Shown one piece after another: positions 1-13,495 of a stretch of 64,000 bases of DNA. Origin of the DNA: Nymphaea colorata (lineage: Eukaryota; Streptophyta; Magnoliopsida; Nymphaeales; Nymphaeaceae); contig NC_045139.1 of the NCBI RefSeq assembly GCF_008831285.2, positions 7,162,204 to 7,226,203 of the forward strand. The letters run 5' to 3'. Positions within the stretch are counted from its first letter, which is position 1; every line of letters starts with the position of its first letter. A model generated the notes under the pieces. The model saw nothing but the letters and a program-made list of their open reading frames with translations. It was not told the origin of the DNA and made no database searches. A program made the position numbers and the translations under genes.

Positions 1-609
1 CTTAGCTCTTGTGAAGTATTCATTTCAATTTTTTTTCCTGTGCAAGTTAAAAGATGTAAAGTGACAAATCAAGTTATTGTGAGATTTCTTGCCACGTTAA
101 GGAATGCCCTACTTTGCCCGAATCTGAATAAATCAATAGGTAAAGACTCAAATGAATATGTCCTTTTGAATTATAGTTTCTGCTCACTTTCCAAATTTTT
201 AGCGTATAACTCAAATTGGTGTAAATAAAACAAAGATAACAGAAAATGCCGCTTTCATGTGTATAGTATCAACCTAAAATATTGCATCCTTCCTCCTTAT
301 TTGCATTAGACATGGGATTTGATCTTACAGTCTTCCACCATTAAATGATCCTGGCCTGGGTACCATCCTGAACCATCCAAGCCGAACTAAGCCAGGCTGC
401 TGTTGGAGGTGCTACATTATTTGATTGATTTACTGCCTAGTTTAAGATCTTTACAGGTTTTTTTAAATTGCTTAGAAATTTTCTGTATTTTCATTTTGAA
501 TATTTCTCTTAGAGTGTTCTGAAATTTCCTTGACAATAAATGTGAAGCTTAAGTATGAGGTGCTTGATTCTTCTTTCAAGTTTTAACATGCTTACATGTT
601 CATATTTAG
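1..609. other. Intron or upstream flank of the AHL gene
   Basis: No intact coding exon is visible. It is T-rich, intron-like sequence ending in a good acceptor (ttcatatttag) at 609. At about 385-430, one + frame reads ELSQAAVGGATLFD, which resembles the PPC-domain stretch TLRQ-A-x-S-G-G-T-x-T-Y-E that normally lies just before GRFEIL in AHL proteins. The frame is closed by stops on both sides and has no donor, so it looks like a decayed exon copy. The true preceding exon may lie outside the window. Confidence 0.4.
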
Positions 610-1450
610 GGCCGATTTGAGATCCTGTCATTATCAGGGTCTTTTTTACATGCTGAAATTGGAGGAGCATCATCAAGAACTGGTGGACTTAGTGTTTGTT
701 TATCTGGAGCAGATGGTCGCATTGTTGGGGGTGGTGTTGGTGGTCCATTGATTGCTGCCAGCCCAGTCCAGGTAGTACGACCAAGAGGGAACTCTGATTT
801 TATGCCACATAACATCTTTTGGTTGGTCCTAACTTGCTGATATTTACAGATCATTATTTGTTCCTTTGTAATTGATGGGGAGAAGGATATTGGCCAAGCT
901 GAAAAAACTGATAGTTCAGTTGTTAAGTCGCCTCCATGCTTTCCAGGGTCATCAATGGCTCCCGTGAGCTTGAGACCAATGTCTGACTTAAAAATTCTCG
1001 GTAGGGGGAATGGCCAAGATATGATTGAATGTGGATCTATGTTCCAATCACCACACGTGGTTAGTCCTCGGTTGACTTGGTGGAGTGGGCATATGAATCT
1101 GGATGGTAAATTTCCAAGTAAGTATTTATTGCTTTTCGTTGCTTCTGTTCTTTTTTTTTCTTTCCCTGTTTCCGGAAGCAAGTTAATAGTAGCATATTTT
1201 ATACTCTATAGTGGTTCATGTAGGTCTACAGTATCTCTGTTATACTATACTGAGGCGGCTTAATATTCCTGATGGTTTTTGAGCTATCTTGCATCCATTT
1301 TTAATGGCCTGCAAATTGCTTTTTTTTTTATACATTAGGTTTCCATGATAGTTACAGTCTTCATTTGTTCTTTTCTCCTCTATAGGTTTTGCCGGAAGGG
1401 CTGGTCAGGAACAGTCTCCTAATGCTGGACCTAACCATTTGCCAGACTAG
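610..1450 (+). CDS. AT-hook motif nuclear-localized (AHL) protein, C-terminal part, PPC/DUF296 domain
   Basis: Three exons can be read: 610-771, 850-1117 and 1386-1450 (stop TAG), about 164 residues. Exon 1 encodes the second half of a PPC/DUF296 domain: it starts GRFEILSLSGSF, then SSRTGGLSV, DGRIVGGGVGGPL and AASPVQ. Exon 2 starts IICSFVIDGEKD, where the family has VVVGSF, then a Ser/Pro-rich tail. Exon 3 ends in NHLPD. In the family, PPC domains trimerise and the AT-hooks, which would be upstream, bind the minor groove of AT-rich DNA to regulate transcription. Exon 1 has two overlapping donors (GTAGTA at 772 and GTACGA at 775); using the second adds one Val and aligns better with the family. 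The Gly of GSF is Cys here. With the broken-looking upstream exon this may be a decaying copy. Confidence 0.68.
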
Positions 1451-1894
1451 ACAGGAACTGCAAAATTTGCAAACCAACTTGAGGCATACATTTCCGTGAG
1501 ATTCAAGATGACATTAATGGCTTAATTACTCTGTACAGATTTTTGACATACGGAGCTATGTTTCATTTTTTTTGCTCCATGATCAGCGATTTCATTTGTT
1601 CAAAGATTCCATTACATCCCACCAGAACTAAGTTTATCTTCCACCATGTTGGATGCTTGACACAGTTTTATTTAGATGCAACTTAAGTTCTCCCTTTGGT
1701 GCAGTTTCACTTCCATGTGTCTTACCCTGGGTCTTTCACGTGTACATGACAATATGCTGGATACAGTTGGTCACTGAATCTATGTTTAAATCTTAAGTTT
1801 ATCTCTTGGCGAATGTTGAAGCTTGATTATGATCTAATGGGGGAGGATAACTTTTGGCAAGTTGCTTGAAGAGTGTATTTCAATGACAAGCATT
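1451..1894. other. 3' flank of the AHL gene
   Basis: Probable 3' UTR and flank, T-rich. No ORF, RNA gene or repeat was recognised here. Confidence 0.4.
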
Positions 1895-2401
1895 TGTTTG
1901 TGCCGTCGGTTGGTGTTGAAGTTTATCCGACAGGGTACTTTAGCAAAAGGTCGTAAATCCAGCAATGTTATCCTCTAAAACTATGTTGATCGGCCCTCCG
2001 CCAATAGTTGATATTCCTGGTTGTCAGACTCATCCTTTTTGGGACCTGGAGGATCTTTTGCAACTTCAAACTGAAAAATGGTAGATTATGATTCTTCTTT
2101 TCTTGTTTGTCGATTTTCATGGGCTTCCTTGTAAGTGTAATAAAGGAAGGTGCCCATGCACGATTGCTGCACGGTGAGACGGAGATTTACTTTGGGGAAG
2201 TTTTGGTCTTTCTATTCCATGAAAAGACCTTGTGTTATTTTTCTTTATAATCGGAAAGATTTTTCTGAGGGAAAATAATCAATATAGATTTGTTAGTTAA
2301 AATCTTATAGTCAGGTAATATCTTATCTTTATCTTTTAATTCATTTAAATCTATTACATATGAGTTTCCTAATGTCAATTATTTAAGTTGTATAAATCAC
2401 A

Positions 2402-2653
2402 AAACGATATTCGATTTGGGTCCTGAAAAATTAATAATTTTTTGTTTTTCTTGAATATTTTGAAAGATTTATTGCACTATGAAAAAATGGTAGGACGTTG
2501 TTACCAATACTATTGGCTGCCTTCTAGATGTCAATAGTATAACAATGCAACAGGGAATTGAAAAGGAAACCTGCAGAGATGAAGACCCTTTCCATTTAAA
2601 ATGAAGGATCTGTTCTGCTATTATATTTTCAGTACCCAAATCGAATATCGTTT
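2402..2653. repeat. 28-nt inverted repeat (2402-2429 and 2626-2653)
   Basis: The left arm, at 2402-2429, is the reverse complement of the right arm at 2626-2653 with one mismatch in 28. The spacer is 196 bp. The right arm occurs again inside the second tandem unit, so two inverted pairings are possible. Confidence 0.8.
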
Positions 2654-2912
2654 CAGCTAATAAGATATTCATTTGTGAACTTTTTACTCCTCATGCCACA
2701 GAAAGCGCCACTAACAGTCCTTCCGGATTCGTTGGGATTGTGAATGATCTGTTCTGCTATTATATTTTCAGTACCCAAATCGAATATCGTTTCAGTTGAT
2801 AAGATATCGATTTGTGAACTTTTTTCTCCTCATGCCACAGAGAGCCACCATCAGTCCTTCCGGATTCGTTGGGATTGTGAAGGATCTGTTCTGCTATTAT
2901 ATTTTCAGTACC
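2607..2912 (+). repeat. Nested tandem repeat, units of 137-139 bp
   Basis: The motif GATCTGTTCTGCTATTATAT starts at 2607, 2746 and 2883. The first two units are nearly identical throughout, including CCCAAATCGAATATCGTTTC and a CCTTCCGGATTCGTTGGGAT block; the third is cut after the shared start. Copy B holds only one such unit, so the expansion happened in copy A after the larger duplication. Confidence 0.85.
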
Positions 2913-3222
2913 AGAAACATGAAAGGATCCTTCTCAGCATTTATTTTTATGGCTTGAAATTTGGAAAATTTTACTGTGAAATTTTTATCCTTTGCTTTTG
3001 GGCAATGTCAAGTTGGCTCGGTTTTGATAGACCCGTAATGGATTGTGCTTTGGATGTCAATGGTTCAGATTGAATTCGAAGTTGCTCAGCCAGACTTTGA
3101 AAAGAAAACTCGAGCATGAAGTATGCAATCCGTTTAGATGCCTGGCCTCGGTCCATTGAGGAGGAAGATTAATTAGAAGGATGAACGTTGAGTCTGAAAT
3201 TTTGCATTAACTTAAGGAATTT

Positions 3223-3224
<2 letters not shown>

Positions 3225-3259
<35 letters not shown>
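3225..3259. repeat. (AG)n microsatellite
   Basis: Uninterrupted AG repeat of about 35 bp. The matching place in copy B (about 5601-5613) has a shorter GA run. Confidence 0.95.
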
Positions 3260-3261
<2 letters not shown>

Positions 3262-3660
3262 ACGTACCACATTTGGCAGATAAAAAAAAAGATGTAGCTG
3301 ATATCGACATATTTTGTCGTGTGTATGCATATGAACATTATTAAATTCATTACCGTGGTTATTAATTTAACTTTTGTGGTCCAACCTTATGTATGTATGT
3401 GAAATCTGGTTGGATTTTATGTTGTTTCTTGCTATGATATGAACCAATGGAGTAGGTGTATTTGGCATGGTTGAAATCCTACCAGTTAGTTGTTTATTTG
3501 TAGTTTGTAGACAAACAAAGTTTTTCTAACTGGCCTACAACACTTTCGAGTTACAACAAGGGAAAACTTCGATACCCGACTGATTCTGGGGATTTAATCA
3601 AAAGCTAATATTTGCTAAATCAGTTTTCACACTGGCAAGATTAGATTTATCAAGAAAATA

Positions 3661-4399
3661 AAAGAACAAGTTTATTACGCGCGCAATTGATTGCAGAAAA
3701 TATATTCGAGATATGGAATAGTGTGGTACTTCAAGTTTTATGTGCCTTTTCATTTCTTTTACTTAAGAGATTGTACAGTTGAGGGGGCATTTGATGGGAA
3801 GAATTTTCCTACAATTTCTGTCCCTGGGAAGTTTACTCGATTTAAAATGGCTGGGATGAAGAAATTTTCCAGCAAAAGATTTTTGTCATCGTTTGATGAG
3901 TGAGGAAAATTACTGTGGATTATGTTTCCAGGCGCTTGATGAAAGAGAACAAAAACATTGAAAATGAAAGTGTTGCCATTGATCAGTGAGAAAGAAGTTA
4001 TAAACAACTAATTAATATTCTGTTCTTTGCTTACGTTGCCAACCTAAGCAAAATTGACTGCAGCGTCCATCAGGGACGCCATTTTGCACCTCATTAAAGC
4101 CGCACGATCCTAACTAGACGTAGTCCCCGGAGAAAGAGTTGCTGACCTTCTTCATCTTCCTTCCTCTGAAGAGTTTAGCAGATTTCCTACTATTGTTGGT
4201 TGATAAGACCTTTTTAATCACATTCGGGACGAAAAAAGAAAAACCAGAGTCCACATGTAAATTAATGACTTGATCTGATAAAAAACTGGTTGTATGCATG
4301 AAGCACAATAATCAAGATTTCAAGCGGCGACCAAACTGTAAAGCAATATCAACATTGTTGGAGAGGAACCACCATGATTCTCGGACAGTGTATATCAGT
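3661..4399. other. Spacer between duplicated copies
   Basis: No gene or repeat recognised. Short ORFs on both strands have no recognisable motifs and no splice support. Confidence 0.5.
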
Positions 4400-6405
4400 A
4401 ACGATCCCTTGTTTGTAGTGAGTTAGTGGTATAAATTTAGCCAACAGGGCGCCTCAGCAAAAGATCTAATCCTTCAATCTTGTCCTCGAAATGTATGATG
4501 ATCAGTGCTGGCGAATGGCAGATGTTCCCGGGTCCCAGGCTTCTTTCGTTTGGGACCAGGAGGATTTTTGCAATCTCAAACAGAAGAAGCAAAGATTATG
4601 ATCTTTCTTTGTGGATTTTCACGAGCTTCCTCATAAATTTTGATCTGGGGACAGTGAGACGGTTCATTCTTTGAGAAGTTTTCGTGTCTCTGTTCCATGG
4701 AAAAGCCTGGGGCTATCTTCAGAAACAAAAAGCCTGGGGCTGCCTTCGAGGTGGCAATCGCTTAACAATATTTTTAAAATATCATCGCGATTGGTGCGGA
4801 TGCTCGTCTAAAGGGAAACGAAAAGGGCCTCTGCAGAGATCAAGATCTCTTCCGTTGAAAACGAAGGTGGCCAATCTTCGGGCCATCTTTTTCTCTCTTT
4901 TCTCGTCAGCCCCACAGAGGCACTAACAGTCCTCTCGGATTTGTTGGGATTGTGAAGGACTCGGTTCTGCTATTATATTTTCAGTACAGATATACTCAAA
5001 GGATCATTCTCAGCATCTATCAATCATGCTTGTGAAAATTTTCACTGTTTCTTTTTTTTTGGGCATCGACAAGATGGCCGTGTTCAGATAAAAGTTTGTG
5101 CTATGGATGCAACTGTTCACATTGAATACGAAGCTTTGCTTAGTCAGGTTTTGAAAAGAAAATTTCGAACACAATCCATAATCGGCTTCCAATTCTGTAT
5201 AGAGATTAATCCTTACCTGTTTCATGATAGTCGAATTCTTAATAGCTGAAATATCGAACCCCTTCACATGCCTGGCACCGGAGGATGATTCATTAGAATC
5301 ATGAACTTTAAGGTCCGAAATTCTGCGTTAACTTCAAGGAATTCGAGCTCGATCAAGCAATGAGACAATTACTTCATCGTTAACTCTCGATACATGGCCA
5401 GAACAGTTTATCCATTTCTTTCTTTTGAGAATACGAGCTGCCATTTTCAGGCAGTTGACGAGAGCATAAGTGCTTTGGTGATCGCTTTCGGTTCAATGGG
5501 AGAGTGCCGAAGAGTTCGAACTTTTTCTTTTAGTGTTTACTGTTTGTGGCTCCTGCTCAACGCAGGCTTTCGCCGTCGGTGATATGTCTGCGACCACTGT
5601 AGAGAGAGAGAGAGCACGTAGCACATTTGACAGATGAAAGAAAAAATTGCAACTGATATCGACATATTTGTCGTGTATACATAAGAAAATTATTAATTTC
5701 ATTATCGTGGTCCAATTGCAAAGATTGGCATGATTTGTTATCAAATTATATATATATATATATATATAAAATTGCGTCGATTATTGAATAGAAAGAAAAA
5801 ATAAAAATACATATAGATTATTCTCAGCATAAACAACATAAAAGAACTTGCTTGTCGTGAACATTTCCTTACATTTATCTCTCACAGTTAGTAAGAAAAA
5901 CTTGATTGACAAAATTGAAACAATTATGTAACACCTGTTAAACTAAAAACTTATGTACAACAACATTTCACGCATTAACAGTCAGACAAACAAGTGACAA
6001 CATGGGTCTTTCCTTTTCCGTCAAGGCCTACAACCCCACTAATAATTAACCTACTTTGTATGTCAATTCACCAATGCGAACAATTTTAGTGGTTGCCGTG
6101 AGCCGTCACTGGTACACACACACACACACACATTATCGGGACTTACCCCTACAGTTGCTTGCATGTGCAATATGTTTGGACTTTATGTTCTTTCTAACTT
6201 TATTATGAACCAGGGGGGTACGTGTATTTTGCACATAAATTTCTTCTAGGCTTCAACATTTAAGTTATTAATTTCTGAATTATCGAGAAAAAGACTTGAA
6301 CACCTTTTTGATTTTGGTGGTATGATTAAAAACCAATCTTTGCTGAAACAACCTTCTAAATGACATTGGCAAGGCTCTGGCTGGATTTATTAAGAAATAA
6401 AATAC
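4400..6405 (+). repeat. Diverged tandem duplication, copy B
   Basis: Second copy of the block described at 1895-3660, offset by about 2.5 kb at its left end and about 2.74 kb at its right end. It has a (TA)n run at about 5750-5767 and a short (CA)n at about 6115-6131 that copy A lacks. Confidence 0.75.
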
Positions 6406-9250
6406 CCTTGGTTAGTCAATTTTGATGAGCATAATGACTAAAATACCCTTGGTTAGTGAAAAGAAGATCCAAGGAAAAAAAAAACGTAAGGGAATCTAAT
6501 GGCACAAATAATAAATGACTCACAATGCATCAAGGGGCTAAAAAAAAAAAACATGATCTCATTTCTTAAAAATACAACCCAAAATATAAATCTTAACAAA
6601 ACAATTATGTTGAACCTACTTGTATCATCAGATCGTATTTATATTAAAGCACTCTCAAGAGCACGTTAAAAACTTCTGCAATAATACCATTTAAAAATTT
6701 TTATAGATCCTACATGAAGTAGTAGGCATTTCGAAGATGTTGTAATTTATTGCACCAATAATAAGGGGTCCCGCGTTTGGCAATTTGTGGAGGGTGACGC
6801 AAAAGATTTGGGTTTTCTCTCTTTTTCAGGTGCAGTGGGCGCTGTCCTAGCTAGTGGGAGGGAAGGAAGCTGGGGAATCCTCCATTAATGGCAGGTAGCT
6901 CGGAAGAAAGGAAAAGATAGAGTCATGCACAGTGCTATGGATTGCTCAACTTGACTTGTGCTGTCAACAAAAGTGTGGGCCAACTGAGAGCAGCAACCGA
7001 TGAATATGTAATTCACATGAGCTTCGAGAATTGCATAACCGACAGTGGCAGATCTTTTTCATTTCTTGCATGTACTTCTTTTTCGGATATTAATATTGTT
7101 TATTAAAAGTTAGACGAAAAAAAAACTGATGTAAGGTAATTTTCAGATGTCACAAGACTATTAAGGTAAGTGACTAATGGATTTTCCTTGAATTAGAATT
7201 ATAAAACAAAAATGCATGTGTCAATTGACTTCGTAAAAAAAAAATGTTAATCTCTCAATCAATTGGACAAATCTGTTGTTTCCAAATTTGAGCAGAGAAT
7301 CATGAGAGGAACTTGATTTTTCTTTTATTCATCAGTTTATATAAAATATCCACACTCACTCGTGTGGCCCCATGTTATGGATTTGCATACGTATAAATGA
7401 AGTGACAACCTTCAACAATGAATCATTATTTTATTGAAAAACTTTGAGAGTTATAATGTAGTTGATCAAATTGGTAGGCCGATGAAAGTCAGGTTGTCTA
7501 TCAATATTTTTCTTTGGTACTATAAACAGGTACTATAAACAGTCGATGCACTGATGAAAGTCGGGTTGTCAGTTCGATTCTTATGAATGTTATTCTTTGG
7601 TACTACTACAAACAGTCGATGCACTGTACTCTAATTGATAGGTATCCCACTTTCCATCCTGACCCCAAAACAATTGAATTCAAAAGACAAGAAAGAAAGA
7701 TATTCGATTTTTTTTTTTTAGAGTACCTCCATTACTTTCTTGAAAAAAAACTGACATATATGTTTGGTCCAGCAAAATTTGTATTATCATAAGCCATTAT
7801 TTAAAACTACAAGTGGTAGATAATCGGGTTCGTGGCTTTGGATCTCAAAACCAGAACCGGGATCCAGACGGGACTCCTTACCTACCTTAAAGGTAAAAAA
7901 GCCAAAAGTGTGGGAAGAGAAGTACAGAGATGCGTTGGTAAAGAGAGAACAAGTGTCACCATGCGCTGTCACTAAAGAGGTGGAGACGGCAGCCAGCCAC
8001 CTGAACCGCTCAAATCCTATCTCCTCCTCCTACCACATGTCCCTTTGTGCCCCACCAAACCCCCCACTTTTTCCCAGATATTTTATTTTATCTGCAATTG
8101 GACGCTATATGACAAGTTACATACATCCATCTAAATGACTGAGGCATCCACATCATGTCCCAAAATATCACTAGGTCCCATTCTGATCACTCATTTGGTG
8201 GGATCCCATGTCTTCCCTTCACTAGTAGCTTCAATTGATTCAAAGGCAATCGCATCGGGACCTTGATGTTTGATGTTTTTGCAGTATTTGGTAAAAAGAA
8301 TATTATATTTTTGTAGTATTTATTCTGTATTTTTATTATAAAAGCATGATGAGATTCATGGTTATTGCTTTTAGATTCAAAAATCAAACATTTGAAGAAC
8401 ATTAAGCACATGTTTTGCTTTTTTACTAACGCCGTCTGTATTGTTGTAGAATGCCTTTTATATATTTGTTCTCATTGCCCAATCTTAGGCATTGGGCGGT
8501 CGTCCAATTAAGTTTCTCAACTTAAGAGAAGCAAAATCAAGTAGAATTTTTAGGCGCTTAGCTTACTCAAATCTCACTAGCTTGCACTCCTAAGTCATCA
8601 TTATTATCATTACTATAGAGTTTTGGAGACTAGATTCAAAATATTAGCTGCCAACTTTGCCTAAGACAAAAAAGAACTTCCAAATGATCAATTAAGCCAT
8701 TAATTTTAACTGGCTTGTTTATTTAGTTTGATTTCCTATATGGATCGCAACTCCCAACCACTCATCGCTTACAACTTCAGTCACCATTTGCTATCTTTTT
8801 CATATCATTTCTTATTTATCGCTTTCAAGTCATCGATGGTTCCACATATGTGGTCACAATCAATAGCTTTTTAATAAAAATCAATGTGTGTGCGTATCAC
8901 GAGCAAAAGTAGACCACAAGACTATTAATTAAGTTCTTAAACAATATATAAGCTACCAAGTACATAATTAAATCAATCTTTTTATCTTAAGATTAACTCG
9001 ATGAACAAACTTCTTCCTCGTTTGATTCTTTACACTAAACAAATCATTTCTTGCTTCGCTCTGTCAATTTCCGCAAGCTTCATCGATCGATTTATGCTAA
9101 TGCTGTACTTTAAGAAACACGTATGGTTCAATCTTCAATTGCTTTTTACTAATAGCTCTGACGGAATTAATGGAGGAGCCTGTGACTGAAGCTACATTTC
9201 GATTCAGGAAGATATGAACCAAAGGGCTTTCTAGTCATTGAAGGCATGAA
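6406..9250. other. Intergenic region upstream of THI1
   Basis: AT-rich and without a recognisable gene. At 7482-7625 two imperfect copies of a roughly 70-bp block occur, starting GATGAAAGTC(A/G)GGTTGTC and running to a shared TTCTTTGGTACTA and AAACAG; within it TACTATAAACAG is itself doubled. At 8477-8497 a small 7-bp stem (GCCCAAT / ATTGGGC) is present. ORFs of 61-97 residues here show no family features. Confidence 0.5.
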
Positions 9251-9281
9251 TGGCGGATAGCTTAAAATATCCTATATCTAG

Positions 9282-10996
<1,715 letters not shown>

Positions 10997-11208
10997 AAAC
11001 AAAAGCAGAACCAAGAGCAGAGATGACGTTTGGATTTGAAGGAGCAGACTATGGTTCTGGGGCTTGTGTATGTCTTTGTTATGTAGAGACAGAGAGAGAG
11101 AAAGAGAGAGAGAGTGGAGAGGATAAGTTTTTTACATTTGGATTTCCTCTTTCTGCTTTTTTTCTGCTTTTCTTCGTCTTGTTGTTTACCTTTTCTCCTG
11201 ATGGCTGT

Positions 11209-11214
11209 AATAAA
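11209..11214 (+). terminator. Poly(A) signal of THI1
   Basis: AATAAA, partly repeated as AATAAATAAATG, lies 213 bp after the stop codon. This is a normal plant 3' UTR length. Confidence 0.5.
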
Positions 11215-13396
11215 TAAATGAGTGGTGGAGAGTAGAAATTTGCTTTGGTCTGGTGCTCCCAACCTGAAGTTTCGATTCATACGTCGCAAATTTACACTTA
11301 AAATGAGGCGGTGAAACTTTTTAAAACAATTTTAAATCATACTCTTCTAAAACATAATGTTTTTCTCACTTCAACTGTTTATGCTTTCGTATTTATTGAG
11401 AACCGTGTTTTCACGCCATATTTTAACAATCTGAAGCTAACTTTAATTTAGCTAAAGTTGTGATCAGAAATCAACCGACATGATTCAATTTGGTGGAGAT
11501 GTTGCACAGTGAAATATGCTTTTGCCGATGATCTTTCTTAGAGTTGGATATATCTGTTCAGTTAGATTACATAGCCCAAGAGTCACATTTGAATCCAAGT
11601 AGATCTGATAAAAAGGTTGTAAATTTATCTCAATATAAGTAAGTGTTGGACTTTAAGTTAGCTGGATCATGTTCAGGCAATTCCATCTGATTCTCAATTA
11701 GAATATGATTTAAGGGAGACTTCACCATACAAGGTAACCTAATTGATATCTAGCTAATCCCAGACGACCCATTTGCATATCAATTCAAAGGAGTCAGATA
11801 TCACTTGATTCTAATCCCCCACCCAAGTAAATCGGATCTGAGTTTGCCACAAAAAAAAGAGGTAGCAGAGTTGGACTGGGCTAGGCATGGTTTAGAAAAT
11901 TGTGTAAAAACCAAGCCGAACCCGAGTTGTGTTTAAAATGACTCTGAAATTTGGAACCAGAAAAAGGTCATGCGGCATGATTGTATTTTCTTTTCTGTAC
12001 TAAGAAGGTAATTGCATCCTCTATTAACGATATAACCTTTATTGGTTAGGGGAGCAGATGAGCAACAATTTAAGTTTGTTTTAAGTCTTAGAAGGCTTTT
12101 TCCATGTTCATTAACTTCCGTAATTGGTAGGTTCACTTCTGGTCGACGGCATGTTTTAAGGGGACGTGTATTATGAATGATCCACTCTTTTTTGGCATCA
12201 ATGAAGATAAGGTAACCGTATAGGCAACTGGCCTTCCAGATTTTTCGGTGGCCTTTTCAATGTTCGTCAAAAACTGTGATTGGTAGCATACACCTTTAAA
12301 ATTTAGGCAGGAAAGAGATTCTGGTATTATATATTTTCACAGTTCAGCATATCCAACAGCCATTTTTGTTTTGTTTCTTATAGATTAATGAGAACATAAT
12401 ATAGATATATGTGCACTGGCTGACAGTGAGAGTCTTGGTTGGAGGGATTATTAATATTGTGTGACTGACTTGCTTGAATCTTGCAACAGAGGAAACCATG
12501 CAGTGGTTCCTCATAATGCCACTTCCGCTGTTTTTTGCCAACGTTATCACCAAAGATGTTGCACTGTTCGCCGCAACTATATTGCCAGTTCAATGATATC
12601 AACATCAGAACTTTGAAGTAGTGAAATATTTTACAACCAGACGGTAGAATATGTCTAGGTAGAGTCTACCTACATCAGCATGTATGAAGTACTTTTTTAC
12701 ATTTTCACTTGTAAAAAACCAATTTAATATCATAGTTTATTTAGTTAAGGAAGGATAACAGGTAAAATCAGGAACTCTGCAAATACAGGTTGATATCAGA
12801 TAGCACTGGATCCGGATGGAGTACCAATTCAGTAAAAGAAACCACTCAGTGAACGAGATAACCCCCAGCCAACAGTCTTTTTCTCCGACCCGAAAGAAGA
12901 TGTTTACAGGGATGTGTAAGGTTCTACGTGTAGAGATGCATGAGGATCTAATTAGATGTTTGCTCGAGTGAGAGCAGCTAGTTAATTTTGTATGCAGATT
13001 TCCAAGTGAAGAGAATGAAACCTGTAAAAATGAGCAAGAATTAACCAAATTGCACGCTAACAATTAATAGGCCACTAAAAAACATCCATAATCATGTTTC
13101 AACACAAATCAAGAAAAGTGGATGGAAGATGAAACCTCACAAGATTAGTTGCCAACCGTCGCTTACAGCATTCTTTCCAAGAATCTTCAGTATGCACAAC
13201 ACAATACAAACGCAAGTTGAACAAGTCATGAATCATTGTCCAGCTGAAAATTTTACCCACTACCACTAGGCTAAAAATGTATAAATGAACTTCCAAAAGG
13301 GAAAAGACAAAATGTACAGAGTGAGCTTCCAAGAAGGAAAAAAACAATGTGAGGAACCATTCACCGGAAGAGGACAGGATACTGCAATCACCCATT
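11215..13396. other. Intergenic region
   Basis: No gene recognised. At about 12090-12140 and 12250-12300 there are two loosely similar blocks (GGC(C/T)TTTTxxATGTTC then TGATTGGTAG-like), possibly old repeat remnants. On the - strand near 13021 there is a good acceptor (ctcatttttacag) without a recognisable coding exon. Confidence 0.4.
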
Positions 13397-13495
13397 TTAC
13401 CTCTTTCCCGAAAGAAAGTAACCAGAAGCAACAGCCACCCTAGCAACTACAACACCAAGGGCAATCCACAATTTATGAGTTCCAAAAATATCTTT
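13397..13495 (-). CDS. Possible last exon of an unidentified tail-anchored membrane protein
   Basis: After a strong - strand acceptor (gtgctacttttcag) a 33-codon frame ends in TAA. It starts KDIFGTHKLWIAL, continues through Val/Ala-rich residues and ends ASGYFLSGKR. The pattern (short hydrophilic lead, about 20 hydrophobic residues, basic end) fits a C-terminal membrane anchor. I could not find convincing upstream exons between 13.5 and 15.1 kb, and I do not recognise the family. It may be chance. Confidence 0.25.
   Translation of the reverse strand, partial: KDIFGTHKLWIALGVVVARVAVASGYFLSGKR

Larger units (their letters stand above)
1895..3660 (+). repeat. Diverged tandem duplication, copy A
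   Basis: This stretch is collinear with 4400-6405. Shared blocks in order: a GACAGGG..AGCAAAAG block (about 1930 versus 4445), GGGACC(T/A)GGAGGAT (about 2040 versus 4552), a GAGACGG..GAAGTTTT block, TTGTTGGGATTGTGAAGGA (about 2866 versus 4940), CTGCTATTATATTTTCAGTA, a GAATTCGAAG-like block (about 3072 versus 5127), a (GA)n tract, CTGATATCGACATATTT (about 3298 versus 5653) and a TTTATTAAGAAATAAA-like block near 3650 versus 6390. No ORF is conserved between the copies, so it looks like duplicated non-coding DNA or a very old gene remnant. Confidence 0.75.

Noticed and set aside
606-1181. 191-codon - strand ORF opposite the AHL exons
   Set aside because: It is the mirror of AHL exons and their intron; it has no motif and spans splice sites of the + gene.
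8477-8497. Palindrome GCCCAAT..ATTGGGC as a regulatory site
   Set aside because: Only a 7-bp stem with 7-nt loop; it shares GCCCAAT with the hairpin cluster at 49.77 kb but nothing beyond it.
10997-11300. TPP riboswitch after THI1
   Set aside because: The CTGAGA and ACCTGATCTGG-like core motifs are absent; CCCAACCTGAAG alone is not enough. Angiosperm TPP riboswitches are known in THIC, not THI1.
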